A stretch of 64,000 bases of DNA, taken from assembly GCF_046159835.1 (NCBI RefSeq), contig NZ_JBJXCY010000002.1, positions 62,001 through 126,000 of the forward strand, written 5' to 3'. A program made the position numbers and the translations under genes. Of this stretch, positions 25,305 through 33,599 are shown piece by piece. The notes under the pieces were generated by a model. That model made no database searches. It saw only the letters and a list, made by a program, of their open reading frames with translations, and was not told the origin of the DNA. How positions within the stretch are numbered: the stretch's first letter is position 1; each line of letters begins with the position of its first letter. This DNA is from JACKJK01 sp046159835. GTDB taxonomy: Bacteria > Pseudomonadota > Alphaproteobacteria > Rhizobiales > Tepidamorphaceae.

Positions 25305-25751
25305 TCAGTTCGCTCCGAGCATCGCCCCGGTCGGGCCGCCGCCGAACATCTTCTGAAGCCTGGTCATCACGCGGATGTAGAAGCCGAGATAGACCGGCAC
25401 CGTGCGGCGGAAGAAAGCGAGCTTGCGGACCGGCTGCTCCACGTGCCAGCGCGCCACCGCGCCCTTCTTGAAGTAGAGCACGTCGCCCGGTCCCATGCGG
25501 CGCGGCGGGAAGCCGTCCGCCTCGATCACGACAGCGCCTTCGAGGAAATAGATCGTCTCGTCGGTGTCGTAGTGCCACTCGAACTTGCCCGGCGTGCAGT
25601 GCCACACGATGGTCGAGGCCGTGCCGTCCGCGCTGGTGGCGAGGATCGCGTTGGTCGCGACCGGGTCACCCTCGTGGATCCAGGACGGTTCGATGGGCGC
25701 CGACTTGAGCGGAACGTCGGTGGTAGCGGTCACGATATAGGGGTTCGTCAT
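25305..25751 (-). CDS. Cupin domain protein
   Basis: 148 residues of one RmlC-type cupin. The metal-binding motif is visible as WHYDTDETIYFLEG, with a second motif near RRMGPGDVLYFKKGAVARWHV. Such small cupins (cupin_3/DUF861 group) bind metal and often act as ureidoglycine-aminohydrolase-like or isomerase enzymes. No partner gene gives a substrate. Divergent from the flippase gene. Confidence 0.88.
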   Translation of the reverse strand: MTNPYIVTATTDVPLKSAPIEPSWIHEGDPVATNAILATSADGTASTIVWHCTPGKFEWHYDTDETIYFLEGAVVIEADGFPPRRMGPGDVLYFKKGAVARWHVEQPVRKLAFFRRTVPVYLGFYIRVMTRLQKMFGGGPTGAMLGAN

Positions 25752-25810
25752 GGCGGCATGTCTCCGAAACGGCGCACGGGTTCAGTTGCCGTCCTTCTCG
25801 CAGGCGCGCG

Positions 25811-25825
25811 TTAAACCCGGTTTAA
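25811..25825. promoter_or_regulatory. CtrA-type box / palindrome upstream of the flippase gene
   Basis: TTAAACCCGGTTTAA is an exact TTAA-N7-TTAA, the full alphaproteobacterial CtrA consensus, and also a 15-base palindrome. It is about 100 bases upstream of the flippase start and 60 upstream of the cupin start on the opposite strand, so it could serve either or both genes. Confidence 0.5.
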
Positions 25826-25925
25826 GTGGCTTCTTCCGCTGCGGAACGCGGTAAACGATTTGCTAGCCCGTTCAGGCAATTGCACACGTCGAACCGAACC
25901 AGAGTTTGTTAATCGGGTTCTGGCA

Positions 25926-27287
25926 ATGTGCGCGGAACCTGAAAGAGCGGAAATTCCTGACTTGATACGCAAACTTCTCACCGGCTCGGCGGCCTTGTTC
26001 GCCATCCGCCTCAGCGGCGCAGGCATCGGGTTTTTGACCCAGGTGCTGCTGGCGCGCCTGCTCGGCAGCCACGAGCTCGGCGTCTTCTACTCGGCGACCT
26101 CGCTGGCCGCGGTCGCCGGTTTCGTCATGTCCCAGGGCTATTCGCAGATCGCCTATCGCTTCTCCGCGCGCTACCGTGACGCGAGCAAGAGCGCGCTGTT
26201 CAAGGCCTTCGTCTCGCGCGCGCTCTACGATGCGCTGTGGACCTCGACGGCGGCCGCGATCATCGTCGCGCTCGTCAGCTTCCTCGCGCCGGGGATGGAT
26301 GCCAGCGAGCGCATCGTCTGGGCGCTGTCGGGCGCGTTGATCGTGCCCTCCGCGCTGATGGTGGTCTACACCAACCTCGCCGGCGCCATCCGCATGTTCG
26401 GCCTGTGCTACGCGCCGGAAGGCATCGGCAAGCCGGTGCTGTTCATGGCGCTGGTCATCGGCGTGTGGGCCTTCGATTCCGAGCCGACGGGCGCGGACGT
26501 CATGCTGATGTTCGCCATCACTGTCACCGTGGTGACCGGCTTCATCGTGTGGGTGCTGCGCAAGCACCTGCCCGCCGTCGCCAAGCCGTCCAGCAAGGCC
26601 GAAGGCCGGCTGGCGAAGCGCTGGCGCGCCGAGGCACGACCGCTGGTGCTGCTGTCGCTCTACACCAACAGCTTTGCCGATGTGGCGATCCTCTTCGCCA
26701 CGCCCTTCCTCAGCCAGTCGGACCTTGCCGTCTTCGGCGTCTGCCTGAAGCTGTCCCTGCTGATCGGCTATTTCGTGCAGATCACCCAGCAGATGGCGAT
26801 CCCCGACCTCGCCGATGCGCGCGAGCACCGCGACCTTGCCGGCATGCGCCGCGCCTCCAAGCGCGCCGTGGTGCTGCCGCTGGCGCTGACGGTCGCCGCC
26901 ATGCTCGGCTGCATCGTGCTGGGCGAACAGATCCTCGCGGTTTTCGGGCCGGAATTCGCCACCGCCCGAAACGTGCTGCTGATCATGGTCGCAAGCCAGA
27001 TTGCCCGCTCGCTGGCAGGCCCCAGCGCCCACATGCTGACCCTGTCGGGCCGGCAGGTTCTCAACGCGTCGCTCTGTGTCGGCGCGCTCGTCGCGTTGGC
27101 AATTGCGAACGCCGTGTTCGATCCGGTCTACGGGCCGACGGGCGCGGCATGGGCGGTCGTCATCAGCTATGTCGGGTGGACCATCGCGACCGTCGTGACG
27201 CTCGACCGTATCGGTGAGGTCCGCACGGACTTCGTCGCCCTGCTCATGGACAGCAACCGCCCAGCGCGCCCGATCCCCGGCGAATAA
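25926..27287 (+). CDS. Polysaccharide/lipid flippase (Wzx-like, MOP superfamily)
   Basis: 453 residues from ATG 25926 (MCAEPERAEIPD); an upstream in-frame TTG would add 22 residues without support. Roughly 12 hydrophobic segments and the N-terminal IRKLLTGSAALFAIRLSGAGIGF pattern of polysaccharide-synthesis transporters. Moves lipid-linked saccharide repeat units across the inner membrane. No glycosyltransferase or polymerase lies near, so its polymer is unidentified. The next region on the plus side is the carrier-protein cluster, separated by a terminator. Confidence 0.88.
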   Translation: MCAEPERAEIPDLIRKLLTGSAALFAIRLSGAGIGFLTQVLLARLLGSHELGVFYSATSLAAVAGFVMSQGYSQIAYRFSARYRDASKSALFKAFVSRALYDALWTSTAAAIIVALVSFLAPGMDASERIVWALSGALIVPSALMVVYTNLAGAIRMFGLCYAPEGIGKPVLFMALVIGVWAFDSEPTGADVMLMFAITVTVVTGFIVWVLRKHLPAVAKPSSKAEGRLAKRWRAEARPLVLLSLYTNSFADVAILFATPFLSQSDLAVFGVCLKLSLLIGYFVQITQQMAIPDLADAREHRDLAGMRRASKRAVVLPLALTVAAMLGCIVLGEQILAVFGPEFATARNVLLIMVASQIARSLAGPSAHMLTLSGRQVLNASLCVGALVALAIANAVFDPVYGPTGAAWAVVISYVGWTIATVVTLDRIGEVRTDFVALLMDSNRPARPIPGE

Positions 27288-27328
27288 GCCTTAAGGCTCC
27301 CGCACACAGGACACGTCCACGCAAGAAA

Positions 27329-27361
27329 AAGGCCGCAGCGGACAATCCCGGCTGCGGCCTT
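27329..27361 (+). terminator. Bidirectional rho-independent terminator
   Basis: AAGGCCGCAGC (27329-27339) pairs with GCTGCGGCCTT (27351-27361), an 11-bp stem with an 11-base loop, preceded by a run of A and followed by TGTTTCG. It lies between the convergent flippase and carrier-protein genes and probably terminates both. Confidence 0.8.
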
Positions 27362-27387
27362 GTTTCGTTCGGCGTCGTGACTTCGCC

Positions 27388-27672
27388 TCAGGCGACCTTG
27401 GCAAGGCCATCCTTGGTGAGAAGCTCGACGATCATCTCCTGGATGGTCGACACGCTGCGGAAATGTTCCGGCGTCAGATATTCCGCCGGGATCATCATGT
27501 CGTAGCGCGCTTCCACGTCCATCATCAGGTTGACCATGTCGATGGACGTCATGCCGATTTCCGCAAGCGTCGCATCGGGCACAACGTCCGTGGTGTTTCC
27601 GTTTGCGGCGAGGATCGCCTCGACCATTCCGGTCACGTCCGCGCGGACGCCCCCGACCGAATATTCACGCAT
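27388..27672 (-). CDS. Acyl/aminoacyl carrier protein
   Basis: 94 residues with the phosphopantetheine attachment motif GMTSIDMVNLMM, Ser in the SID position of the usual DSL, following a helix with DATLAEI. It is much less acidic than FabF-pathway ACP and is typical of dedicated carrier proteins next to aminoacyl-CP ligases. AGGAG is 8-12 bases before the ATG at 27672. Transcribed divergently from the acyl-CoA-dehydrogenase-like gene. The likely role is to carry an amino acid loaded by the ligase at 29274. Confidence 0.87.
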   Translation of the reverse strand: MREYSVGGVRADVTGMVEAILAANGNTTDVVPDATLAEIGMTSIDMVNLMMDVEARYDMMIPAEYLTPEHFRSVSTIQEMIVELLTKDGLAKVA

Positions 27673-28014
27673 ATTTCCTGGCTCCTGTCGGACCTGTTTT
27701 GTCTGAACACGCTCCCATCGCTCAGGGCTGCCGGCGTTTGCCGCCGATCTTCGAACCTCGCGAGGAAACCCGACCTTGCGCGGCGCGCCTTAAGATATCG
27801 CTGCCGCGTTCGCACAGCCGCAAACCGTGCCTAAGCGCGGGTTAACGCCGTGTGCGACCGCGACAAGCGACTGTTAACCCCACTCGATCTTTCCCCAGCG
27901 GAAATCGGGTCGCCTTCACGGAAAGTACACGCGCCCAAAAGAAGGTGGCCCCAGACAAAAAACAGCCGTGGGGGCGTTTCGCGCAGCGCGGCACAGGGCA
28001 AGTGGGCTGTCAAA
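27673..28014. promoter_or_regulatory. Divergent promoter region with GTTAAC inverted repeat
   Basis: 342 bases between the first carrier protein (minus) and the dehydrogenase-like gene (plus). GGGTTAAC (27839-27846) and GTTAACCC (27873-27880) form a perfect 8-bp inverted repeat spaced by 26 bases, well placed for a shared operator. No gene is evident; the short open frames have no family features. Confidence 0.4.
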
Positions 28015-29232
28015 ATGAACGTAAGCGTCTCTCAGGACATTCGCGCCGATCTGGAAAACGCGAAGGCACAGAGCATCGCAAACCTCGCCGAGCGGACCGC
28101 TTTTGTCGCGGCTATCGCGGCGGAGCACGCCGACAGAGTGGACGCAGAAGCGCGCTTCCCGGCTGAGGCCATCGATGCGGCGAAACGCTTCGGCCTTCTC
28201 GGTGTGCTGGTCCCGGAGGAATTCGGCGGTGAAGGTGCCTCCATCCATGACGCGATGGACATGTGCTTCGCGCTGGGCCGTGCCTGCTCGGCAACCGCGA
28301 TGATCGTCGCAATGCACCACGTGAAGGTCGCCTGCATCGTGCGCCACGGGCGCGGCAACGCTTGGATGGAAGCCATGATGCGGCGCATCCGCGACGAACA
28401 GCTGCTGATGGGGTCCTCCACCACCGAGGGCCGGAACGGCGGAAACGTGCGCAACAGCGCCGCCGCCGCCGAAGTCGTCGACGGCCGCTTCACGCTGGAC
28501 CGCGACGCCTCCGTCATCTCCTACGGCGCACAGTGCGACGGCATCGTCACCACCGCGCGGCGCGCGACCGATGCGCAGTCCTCCGATCAGGTGCTGCTCG
28601 TCGTGACGAAGGACAACTACACCCTCACCCCGACGCAGGGGTGGGAGACGCTCGGCATGCGCGGCACCTGCTCCATGGGCTTCCAGCTCAAGGCAGAAGG
28701 CCCCGCCGAGCAGATCATGGAAACGCCTTACGACCGCATCCACACCCAGTCCATGGTGCCCTTCGCGCACCTGTGCTGGGGGTCTGCCTGGACCGGCATC
28801 GCGGCCGGGGCCGTGGATCGCGCACAGAAGTTCCTGCGTAAGGTCGCGCGCTCTTCCGGCGGCACCATGCCGCCCGGCGCACGCCATTTCGGGTTCGCCA
28901 AGACCTCTCTCAACCGCGCCCGCGCACTGCTGGCAACCACCGCCGACCATTTCGCCCGCATCGAGGATGATGCGCAGGCGCTTTCCGGCCTCGACTTCCA
29001 GTCCGCCATCTCGACCATGAAGATCGAGGCATCCGATCTCGCCGTGGAGACGGTGATGAGTTGTATGCGCGCCAACGGCCTGTCGGGCTATCGCAGCGAC
29101 GGCGAGTTCTCCGTCGCGCGCCACCTGCGCGACGTGCTGTCGGCCCCGCTGATGATTCACAACGACCGGATCGCGGAGTCCATGTCGACCGCGAACCTGA
29201 TGGGCGCAGTCGCACCCAAGCTGCGCCCCTGA
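28015..29232 (+). CDS. Acyl-CoA dehydrogenase-like flavoprotein
   Basis: 405 residues from ATG 28015. Overall length and motifs match the ACAD family: AERTAFVAAIAAEHADR near the N-terminus, MGSSTTEGRNGGN and GMRGTCSMGFQL in the middle, and the C-terminal helical domain. The usual catalytic-base segment (IYEGT-like, near the C-terminus) is replaced by APLMIHNDRIAES, so the Glu is not where ACADs have it. Relatives lacking this Glu act as oxidases or N/C-hydroxylases. It is in one transcript with the aminoacyl-CP ligase (41-base gap), so the substrate is probably a carrier-protein thioester. Confidence 0.85.
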   Translation: MNVSVSQDIRADLENAKAQSIANLAERTAFVAAIAAEHADRVDAEARFPAEAIDAAKRFGLLGVLVPEEFGGEGASIHDAMDMCFALGRACSATAMIVAMHHVKVACIVRHGRGNAWMEAMMRRIRDEQLLMGSSTTEGRNGGNVRNSAAAAEVVDGRFTLDRDASVISYGAQCDGIVTTARRATDAQSSDQVLLVVTKDNYTLTPTQGWETLGMRGTCSMGFQLKAEGPAEQIMETPYDRIHTQSMVPFAHLCWGSAWTGIAAGAVDRAQKFLRKVARSSGGTMPPGARHFGFAKTSLNRARALLATTADHFARIEDDAQALSGLDFQSAISTMKIEASDLAVETVMSCMRANGLSGYRSDGEFSVARHLRDVLSAPLMIHNDRIAESMSTANLMGAVAPKLRP

Positions 29233-29273
29233 TCCGGGCCATTCCGATTTCTCCCGCACGAGGCACAACCGAT

Positions 29274-30206
29274 ATGAACATGCTGTCGCCAGAAGGCTTT
29301 GAAGGCGCTCCGGCCGACCCGCTCGACCCGCTCGCCGATGTCCTCTTTCACAAGATGGGCGCGGACGGCGTCTATGCCCGCACGCAGCTCTACGAAGGCT
29401 TGGTGGAGCGCATGTCGCGCCTCATCACGTCCCACCGCGAGTCCGGCTGCGAGGTGATGCGCTTTCCCCCGGTGATGAGCCGCAAGATCCTTGAAAAGTC
29501 CGGCTATCTCGACAGCTTCCCTAACCTGCTTGGCTGCGTCTGCGGCCTGCACGGCTCGGAAAAGGACGTGCTGGAGGCGGTCTCCGACTTCAAGTCCGGC
29601 AAGGGAAGCTGGACCGACAAGACGACGGCGTCCGAACTCGTCCTGTCGCCTGCTGCCTGCTACCCGCTCTACCCGATCGTTGCCGAGCGTGGCGACCTGC
29701 CCGCTGGCGGCCAGACCTTCGACGTGCAATCGGACTGCTTCCGCGCCGAGCCGTCGAAGCATCTCGACCGGCTGCAGTCGTTCCGGATGCGCGAATATGT
29801 CTGCATCGGCTCAGGCGAGGACGTGGCCGCCTTCCGCGAGCGCTGGATGGCGCGCGCACAGGCTATCGCCACCGATCTCGGCCTCGCCTTCCGCGTCGAG
29901 ACGGCGTCGGATCCGTTCTTCGGTCGTGTCGGCCAGATCAAGGCCGTCAGCCAGGTCCAGCAGGCGCTGAAGTTCGAGCTTCTCGTGCCGCTGCGCTCCG
30001 AAGACAAGCCGACCGCCTGCATGAGCTTCAACTACCACCGCGACCACTTCGGCACGACGTGGAAGATGAACGATGCGAGCGGCAACCCGGCCCACACCGG
30101 CTGTGTCGCCTTCGGCATGGACCGCCTGGCCGTCGCCATGTTCCACACCCACGGCACCGACATCACCGAGTGGCCCGCCAAGGTGCGCAAGCTGCTCGAG
30201 ATGTGA
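29274..30206 (+). CDS. Amino acid--[acyl-carrier-protein] ligase (SerRS-like, class II aaRS paralogue)
   Basis: 310 residues from ATG 29274. Matches the class II-like ligases that activate small amino acids and load them on a phosphopantetheinyl carrier protein rather than tRNA; it lacks any tRNA-binding arm. Zinc ligands Cys129 (AACYPLY), Glu174 (FRMREYV) and Cys277 (GCVAFGMDR) are all present, as in atypical SerRS. Class II motif 2 is FRAEPSKHLDRLQSFRMRE, and motif 3 is AFGMDRLAVAM. It is followed by a terminator and preceded by the ACAD-like gene. The amino acid (Gly or Ala are typical) is not decided by sequence. Confidence 0.9.
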   Translation: MNMLSPEGFEGAPADPLDPLADVLFHKMGADGVYARTQLYEGLVERMSRLITSHRESGCEVMRFPPVMSRKILEKSGYLDSFPNLLGCVCGLHGSEKDVLEAVSDFKSGKGSWTDKTTASELVLSPAACYPLYPIVAERGDLPAGGQTFDVQSDCFRAEPSKHLDRLQSFRMREYVCIGSGEDVAAFRERWMARAQAIATDLGLAFRVETASDPFFGRVGQIKAVSQVQQALKFELLVPLRSEDKPTACMSFNYHRDHFGTTWKMNDASGNPAHTGCVAFGMDRLAVAMFHTHGTDITEWPAKVRKLLEM

Positions 30207-30232
30207 TCGGCAAACGTAAGCCTGAAAATACG

Positions 30233-30260
30233 AAACCCGCGCTTTCGGCGCGGGTTTTTT
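30233..30260 (+). terminator. Rho-independent terminator after the aminoacyl-CP ligase
   Basis: AAACCCGCGC (30233-30242) and GCGCGGGTTT (30248-30257) form a 10-bp stem with a TTTCG loop; the right arm runs into six T residues. It cleanly ends the ACAD/ligase transcript before the convergent SDR gene. Confidence 0.9.
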
Positions 30261-30287
30261 GTTGGTTTGGTGTGGTGAAAGGTGTCT

Positions 30288-31010
30288 CTAGGCCGTGTTC
30301 CCGGCGTCCACCGTCAGTACGGTGCCGGTGATGTTGCGGCCACCCTCGCCCATCAGGAATTCGACCATCCGCGCAATGTCGTCGGTTTCCGGCAAGCGGC
30401 GCAGCGCGCTGCGCTTGGCGATGCGGGCGGTGTTTTCCTCGTCCAGCCCCTTGGTCAGTTCGGTCGCGATGAAGCCCGGCGCGACGACATTGACAGTGAT
30501 GCCGAGCTTGCCGACTTCGCGCGCCAGCGAGCGGGAGAACCCTTCCAGCGCCGCCTTGGTCGCACCATAGACCGACAGCGCGTTGTAGCCGGTCGACCCG
30601 ATGATCGACCCCATGTTGACGATGCGCCCCTCGCCCGCCGACATCATGTGGCGCACGAGATATTTCGACAGCACGATCGGGGCTTCGACATTGACGCGCA
30701 GCAGTTCGGATATCTGCTTCTCATACATCGTCGCCAGTACGCCCTCGGTGCCGATTCCGGCATTGTTCACCAGCCCGTAGACCGGCCCGATATCCTTGCG
30801 CACGTCGCGCAGGAAATCCGGGAAGCCGGCAATGTCGTTCATGTCCAGCGCGCGGAAATGCACGGTTCCGCCTGAAGCCGCGATCAGGCTTTCAAGCTCC
30901 TCGCTCGGCTTGCGGGCAACCGCGATGACGCCGTAGCCGGCATCTGCCAGCCTCTTGACGATGGCAAGCCCGATGCCCCGACTTCCACCCGTGACGAGGA
31001 TATTACGCAC
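30288..31010 (-). CDS. SDR-family oxidoreductase (FabG-like)
   Basis: 240 residues: NADP-binding TGGSRGIGLAIV at the N-terminus, NNAG, catalytic Ser in MGSIIGS, YGATK (Tyr/Lys) and VVAPGFIATELT. FabG-like reductases reduce beta-keto groups on carrier-protein thioesters, so it fits the surrounding carrier-protein genes. Its start overlaps the stop of the adenylate-forming ligase by 8 bases; it is the last gene of the ACP-ligase-SDR transcript. Confidence 0.92.
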   Translation of the reverse strand: MRNILVTGGSRGIGLAIVKRLADAGYGVIAVARKPSEELESLIAASGGTVHFRALDMNDIAGFPDFLRDVRKDIGPVYGLVNNAGIGTEGVLATMYEKQISELLRVNVEAPIVLSKYLVRHMMSAGEGRIVNMGSIIGSTGYNALSVYGATKAALEGFSRSLAREVGKLGITVNVVAPGFIATELTKGLDEENTARIAKRSALRRLPETDDIARMVEFLMGEGGRNITGTVLTVDAGNTA

Positions 31011-32400
31011 CGCCGCGCTCCAGCTTGCCGCCGGCAGAGACGGCGATCTCGTCGACGATCGCCACCATCGCCGGCACCTTGTGGGAAGGAAGTGAGGCGC
31101 GGCACTGGTCGAGAATTTCGGCCTTGATCTGCTTTTCGCGCTCGCTGTCCCCGCGCTGCGCCAGCATCACGTCGGCGACCACGATTGCGCCGGTGATCGG
31201 GCTCTTGCGCGCACGAACCCGCGAAATGCGTACGTCACTGTGCGTGTTGATGACGGCTTCGACCTCCTCGGGGTGAACCTTCAGACCGCCCACATTGATG
31301 ATGCCGCCGCGCCGGCCGACGAAGTAGTACCGCCCGCCACGAAGCCCCACCATGTCGCCGGTATCGACGAAGCCGTCTTCGTCCGACAGCGCCGGTGCGC
31401 TGTCGCCGACATAGGACAGCGCCGCGCGTTTCGAGCGAATATGCAGCGTACCGTCAACGACCTTCATCTCCACGCCGTTCGGCTTGTCGACGAGTGCCGC
31501 CGGGAAACCTTCCAGCCCGTCATCGACCGCGAAGCCGACACCGGCCTCCGTCGAAGCGTAGGCATGGCCGATGGAGGCCTGCGGAAAGGTCCGCTTCAGG
31601 CTGTCGAGAACGGCCTGGTCGGCGATCTCGCCCGACAGGCGCACGTAGCCGGGCCGGAACTTCGAAATCGTGTCGCTCATCAGCGCCTTGCGCCAATGCG
31701 ACGGCGTGCCGGAAATATGCGTGACGCCATGCTCGATCAGGCGGTTGAGGTGCTCGACCAGCCCTTCGCCCGGGTGGCTCAGGACGAGGCTGCCTCCGCC
31801 GAGCAGCGAACGCAGCAGGATCTGCAGGCCGCCATAGCGGCGAATGTCGTAGAAGGTTGCCCAGACCGGCGCAGCCGCGTTGCTTGCGACGTCACCGCCT
31901 ATGGAGCCGGTCAATGCGTCAAGCGTGTGCGCGACGATCTTCGGGCGGCCCGTCGTGCCCGACGTCAGCATCAGCCAGTTGGTGTCGTGAACCGGGAGAA
32001 CGGCATCTTCGGCGCGCGCAACAGGCGGCAATTGCGGAGAAACCGCGAGCTGGACGCCCAGCGCCTGCCAAGGCGCGGTATCGCTTGCCACCACCGCGTT
32101 GATAGCGGCATCGGCGAGGACGCTTTGGCGGTGTTCGCCGGACAGGTCCGGCGGTGTCAGCAAGATGCGGTTCGCCAGCCCGTCGAGTTCGAGAAGCGCG
32201 GCGGCCGCCTCGATCTGCCGGTTGGTGGCAACCAGCACGTTGCGCCCGGCGAACGTCGGCGCGCGCCCGCGCAGGATCGATCCCCCGGCAAGCTGCGCCA
32301 GCGTGAAGCTGCGTTCCGCGTCGCTCAGGCTGCGCTCAGGCCCACACGCGCCGAGGCGCGCGGCGAGCGGCAGCCGCTCAGGCTGCGATTGCCTGGTCAT
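31003..32400 (-). CDS. AMP-binding adenylate-forming acyl/aminoacyl ligase
   Basis: 465 residues from ATG 32400. ANL-superfamily motifs: LTSGTTGRPKIVAH (P-loop, A3), GHAYASTEAGVGF (A5), VDTGDMVGLRGGRYYFVGRRGGIINVGG in parts (A7/A8) and a C-terminal SAGGKLERG with the A10 lysine. It is shorter than typical acyl-CoA synthetases because the N-terminal subdomain is reduced. Its start overlaps the end of the second carrier protein by 23 bases, so it most likely loads an acid on that carrier. The substrate is unknown. Confidence 0.88.
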   Translation of the reverse strand: MTRQSQPERLPLAARLGACGPERSLSDAERSFTLAQLAGGSILRGRAPTFAGRNVLVATNRQIEAAAALLELDGLANRILLTPPDLSGEHRQSVLADAAINAVVASDTAPWQALGVQLAVSPQLPPVARAEDAVLPVHDTNWLMLTSGTTGRPKIVAHTLDALTGSIGGDVASNAAAPVWATFYDIRRYGGLQILLRSLLGGGSLVLSHPGEGLVEHLNRLIEHGVTHISGTPSHWRKALMSDTISKFRPGYVRLSGEIADQAVLDSLKRTFPQASIGHAYASTEAGVGFAVDDGLEGFPAALVDKPNGVEMKVVDGTLHIRSKRAALSYVGDSAPALSDEDGFVDTGDMVGLRGGRYYFVGRRGGIINVGGLKVHPEEVEAVINTHSDVRISRVRARKSPITGAIVVADVMLAQRGDSEREKQIKAEILDQCRASLPSHKVPAMVAIVDEIAVSAGGKLERGGA

Positions 32401-32626
32401 AGGAGCGGACGAAGTCGCCGAGCGTTTCCGGGAAATAGGCTTCCTCGGAAGCCGTGAACGGGTCGATGCCGAGCTGGTCTTCAAGCCGCGCCACGAGGAT
32501 CGCGAAGCACAGCGAGTCGAGACCGGATTCGATCAGCACGAGGTCGTCGCTCAACGGCGCGATCTGCTTGTTCTGGTCCGCAGCGATCTCTTCGATCAGC
32601 TGGAACACCGTTAACCGTGTCGTCAT
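32378..32626 (-). CDS. Acyl carrier protein
   Basis: 82 residues with the phosphopantetheine site GLDSLCFAILV (DSL Ser) after an acidic helix LSDDLVLIESG. It is a stand-alone carrier distinct from the 94-residue carrier at 27388 (different site context and sequence). It is the first gene of a tightly overlapping ACP-ligase-SDR transcript, which is divergent from the GNAT-like gene. Presumably cytosolic. Confidence 0.9.
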   Translation of the reverse strand: MTTRLTVFQLIEEIAADQNKQIAPLSDDLVLIESGLDSLCFAILVARLEDQLGIDPFTASEEAYFPETLGDFVRSYDQAIAA

Positions 32627-32720
32627 TCACGCCCCCTCGTTCATCGTTTGGTGAGGCCGCAAACCCTAAGTTGAAAACGTGAAGATGCCGTAACTCCGCG
32701 AGCCGCGAACCAGCCTCGAC

Positions 32721-33590
32721 ATGACCGAAAACCGTGTACGCTGCCGCCCTATCGGCGATGCTGATCTTGATGCCGTCGCAGGCCTGCTTGCGTCGGGCTT
32801 CGCGCATCGCCCGAAAACCTACTTCCTCGACGGGCTGAACCGCGTGCGCGAGCGTGAGGCACCCGACGACCTGCCGCGCTACGGCTACCTGCTGGAGCAG
32901 GATGGCAAAGTAGTCGGTGCCGTGCTGCTGATCTTCTCGCAGCGCAGCGGCATCGACGCGCCTCGCTGCAACATCGCGAGCTGGTACGTCGAACCCGCGC
33001 ACCGCATGCACGCTGCCATGCTGTCGGCCATGGCGCTGAAGCACAGGCACGTGACCTATCTGAACGTGACGCCCGCGCCCAACACCTGGCCGATCCTCGA
33101 AGCGCAGGGCTACAAGCGCTATTGCTCCGGTCTTTTCGCGTCCTTCCCGGCGCTGTGCGCGCCGCGCGGTGATGTCCGGCTTGAGGCAGTGAACGCGAAT
33201 TCGCCGCTCTCCGGCGATCTGCCGCCCGAGGAAGCACGGATGCTGCGCGAGGCCTGCGCCACTGGTTGCACGAGCTTCATTGCGCACACGCCGGACGGTG
33301 CGAAGCCGTTCGTCTTCCTGCCGTTTCGCATGCGCTCCGGGCGCGTGCCGCTGCCGGCGATGCAGCTTGCCTATGCACGCTCGCCGGAAGATTTCGTCGC
33401 CTGCGCCGCCCCGCTGGGGCGCGCGCTGGCTGCTCGCGGCCGGTTCGCCGTGCTGATGGATGCCAACGGCCCGGTCGCGGGCCTGCCAGGCTTATATACC
33501 GAGAAGCGGGGGCGGAAATACGTAAAGGGTCCGGGCGAAGCGCGCCTGTGTGACCTCGTCGATACCGAACTCGTCGTCTTCGGACTCTAG
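32721..33590 (+). CDS. GNAT-like acyltransferase domain protein
   Basis: 289 residues. The N-terminal 140 residues resemble the GNAT fold (RPIGDADLDAVAGLLASGF, GYLLEQDGKVVGAVLL, NIASWYVEPAHRM, TYLNVTPAPNTWPILEAQGYKRY), but without an obvious RxxGxG/A pyrophosphate loop. The C-terminal half is an unfamiliar domain repeating some GNAT-like strands. The ThDP enzyme starts 9 bases after its stop, so they are co-transcribed. An N- or O-acyltransferase using a carrier-protein thioester is possible but is inference. Confidence 0.6.
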   Translation: MTENRVRCRPIGDADLDAVAGLLASGFAHRPKTYFLDGLNRVREREAPDDLPRYGYLLEQDGKVVGAVLLIFSQRSGIDAPRCNIASWYVEPAHRMHAAMLSAMALKHRHVTYLNVTPAPNTWPILEAQGYKRYCSGLFASFPALCAPRGDVRLEAVNANSPLSGDLPPEEARMLREACATGCTSFIAHTPDGAKPFVFLPFRMRSGRVPLPAMQLAYARSPEDFVACAAPLGRALAARGRFAVLMDANGPVAGLPGLYTEKRGRKYVKGPGEARLCDLVDTELVVFGL

Positions 33591-33599
33591 GAAACGCTG

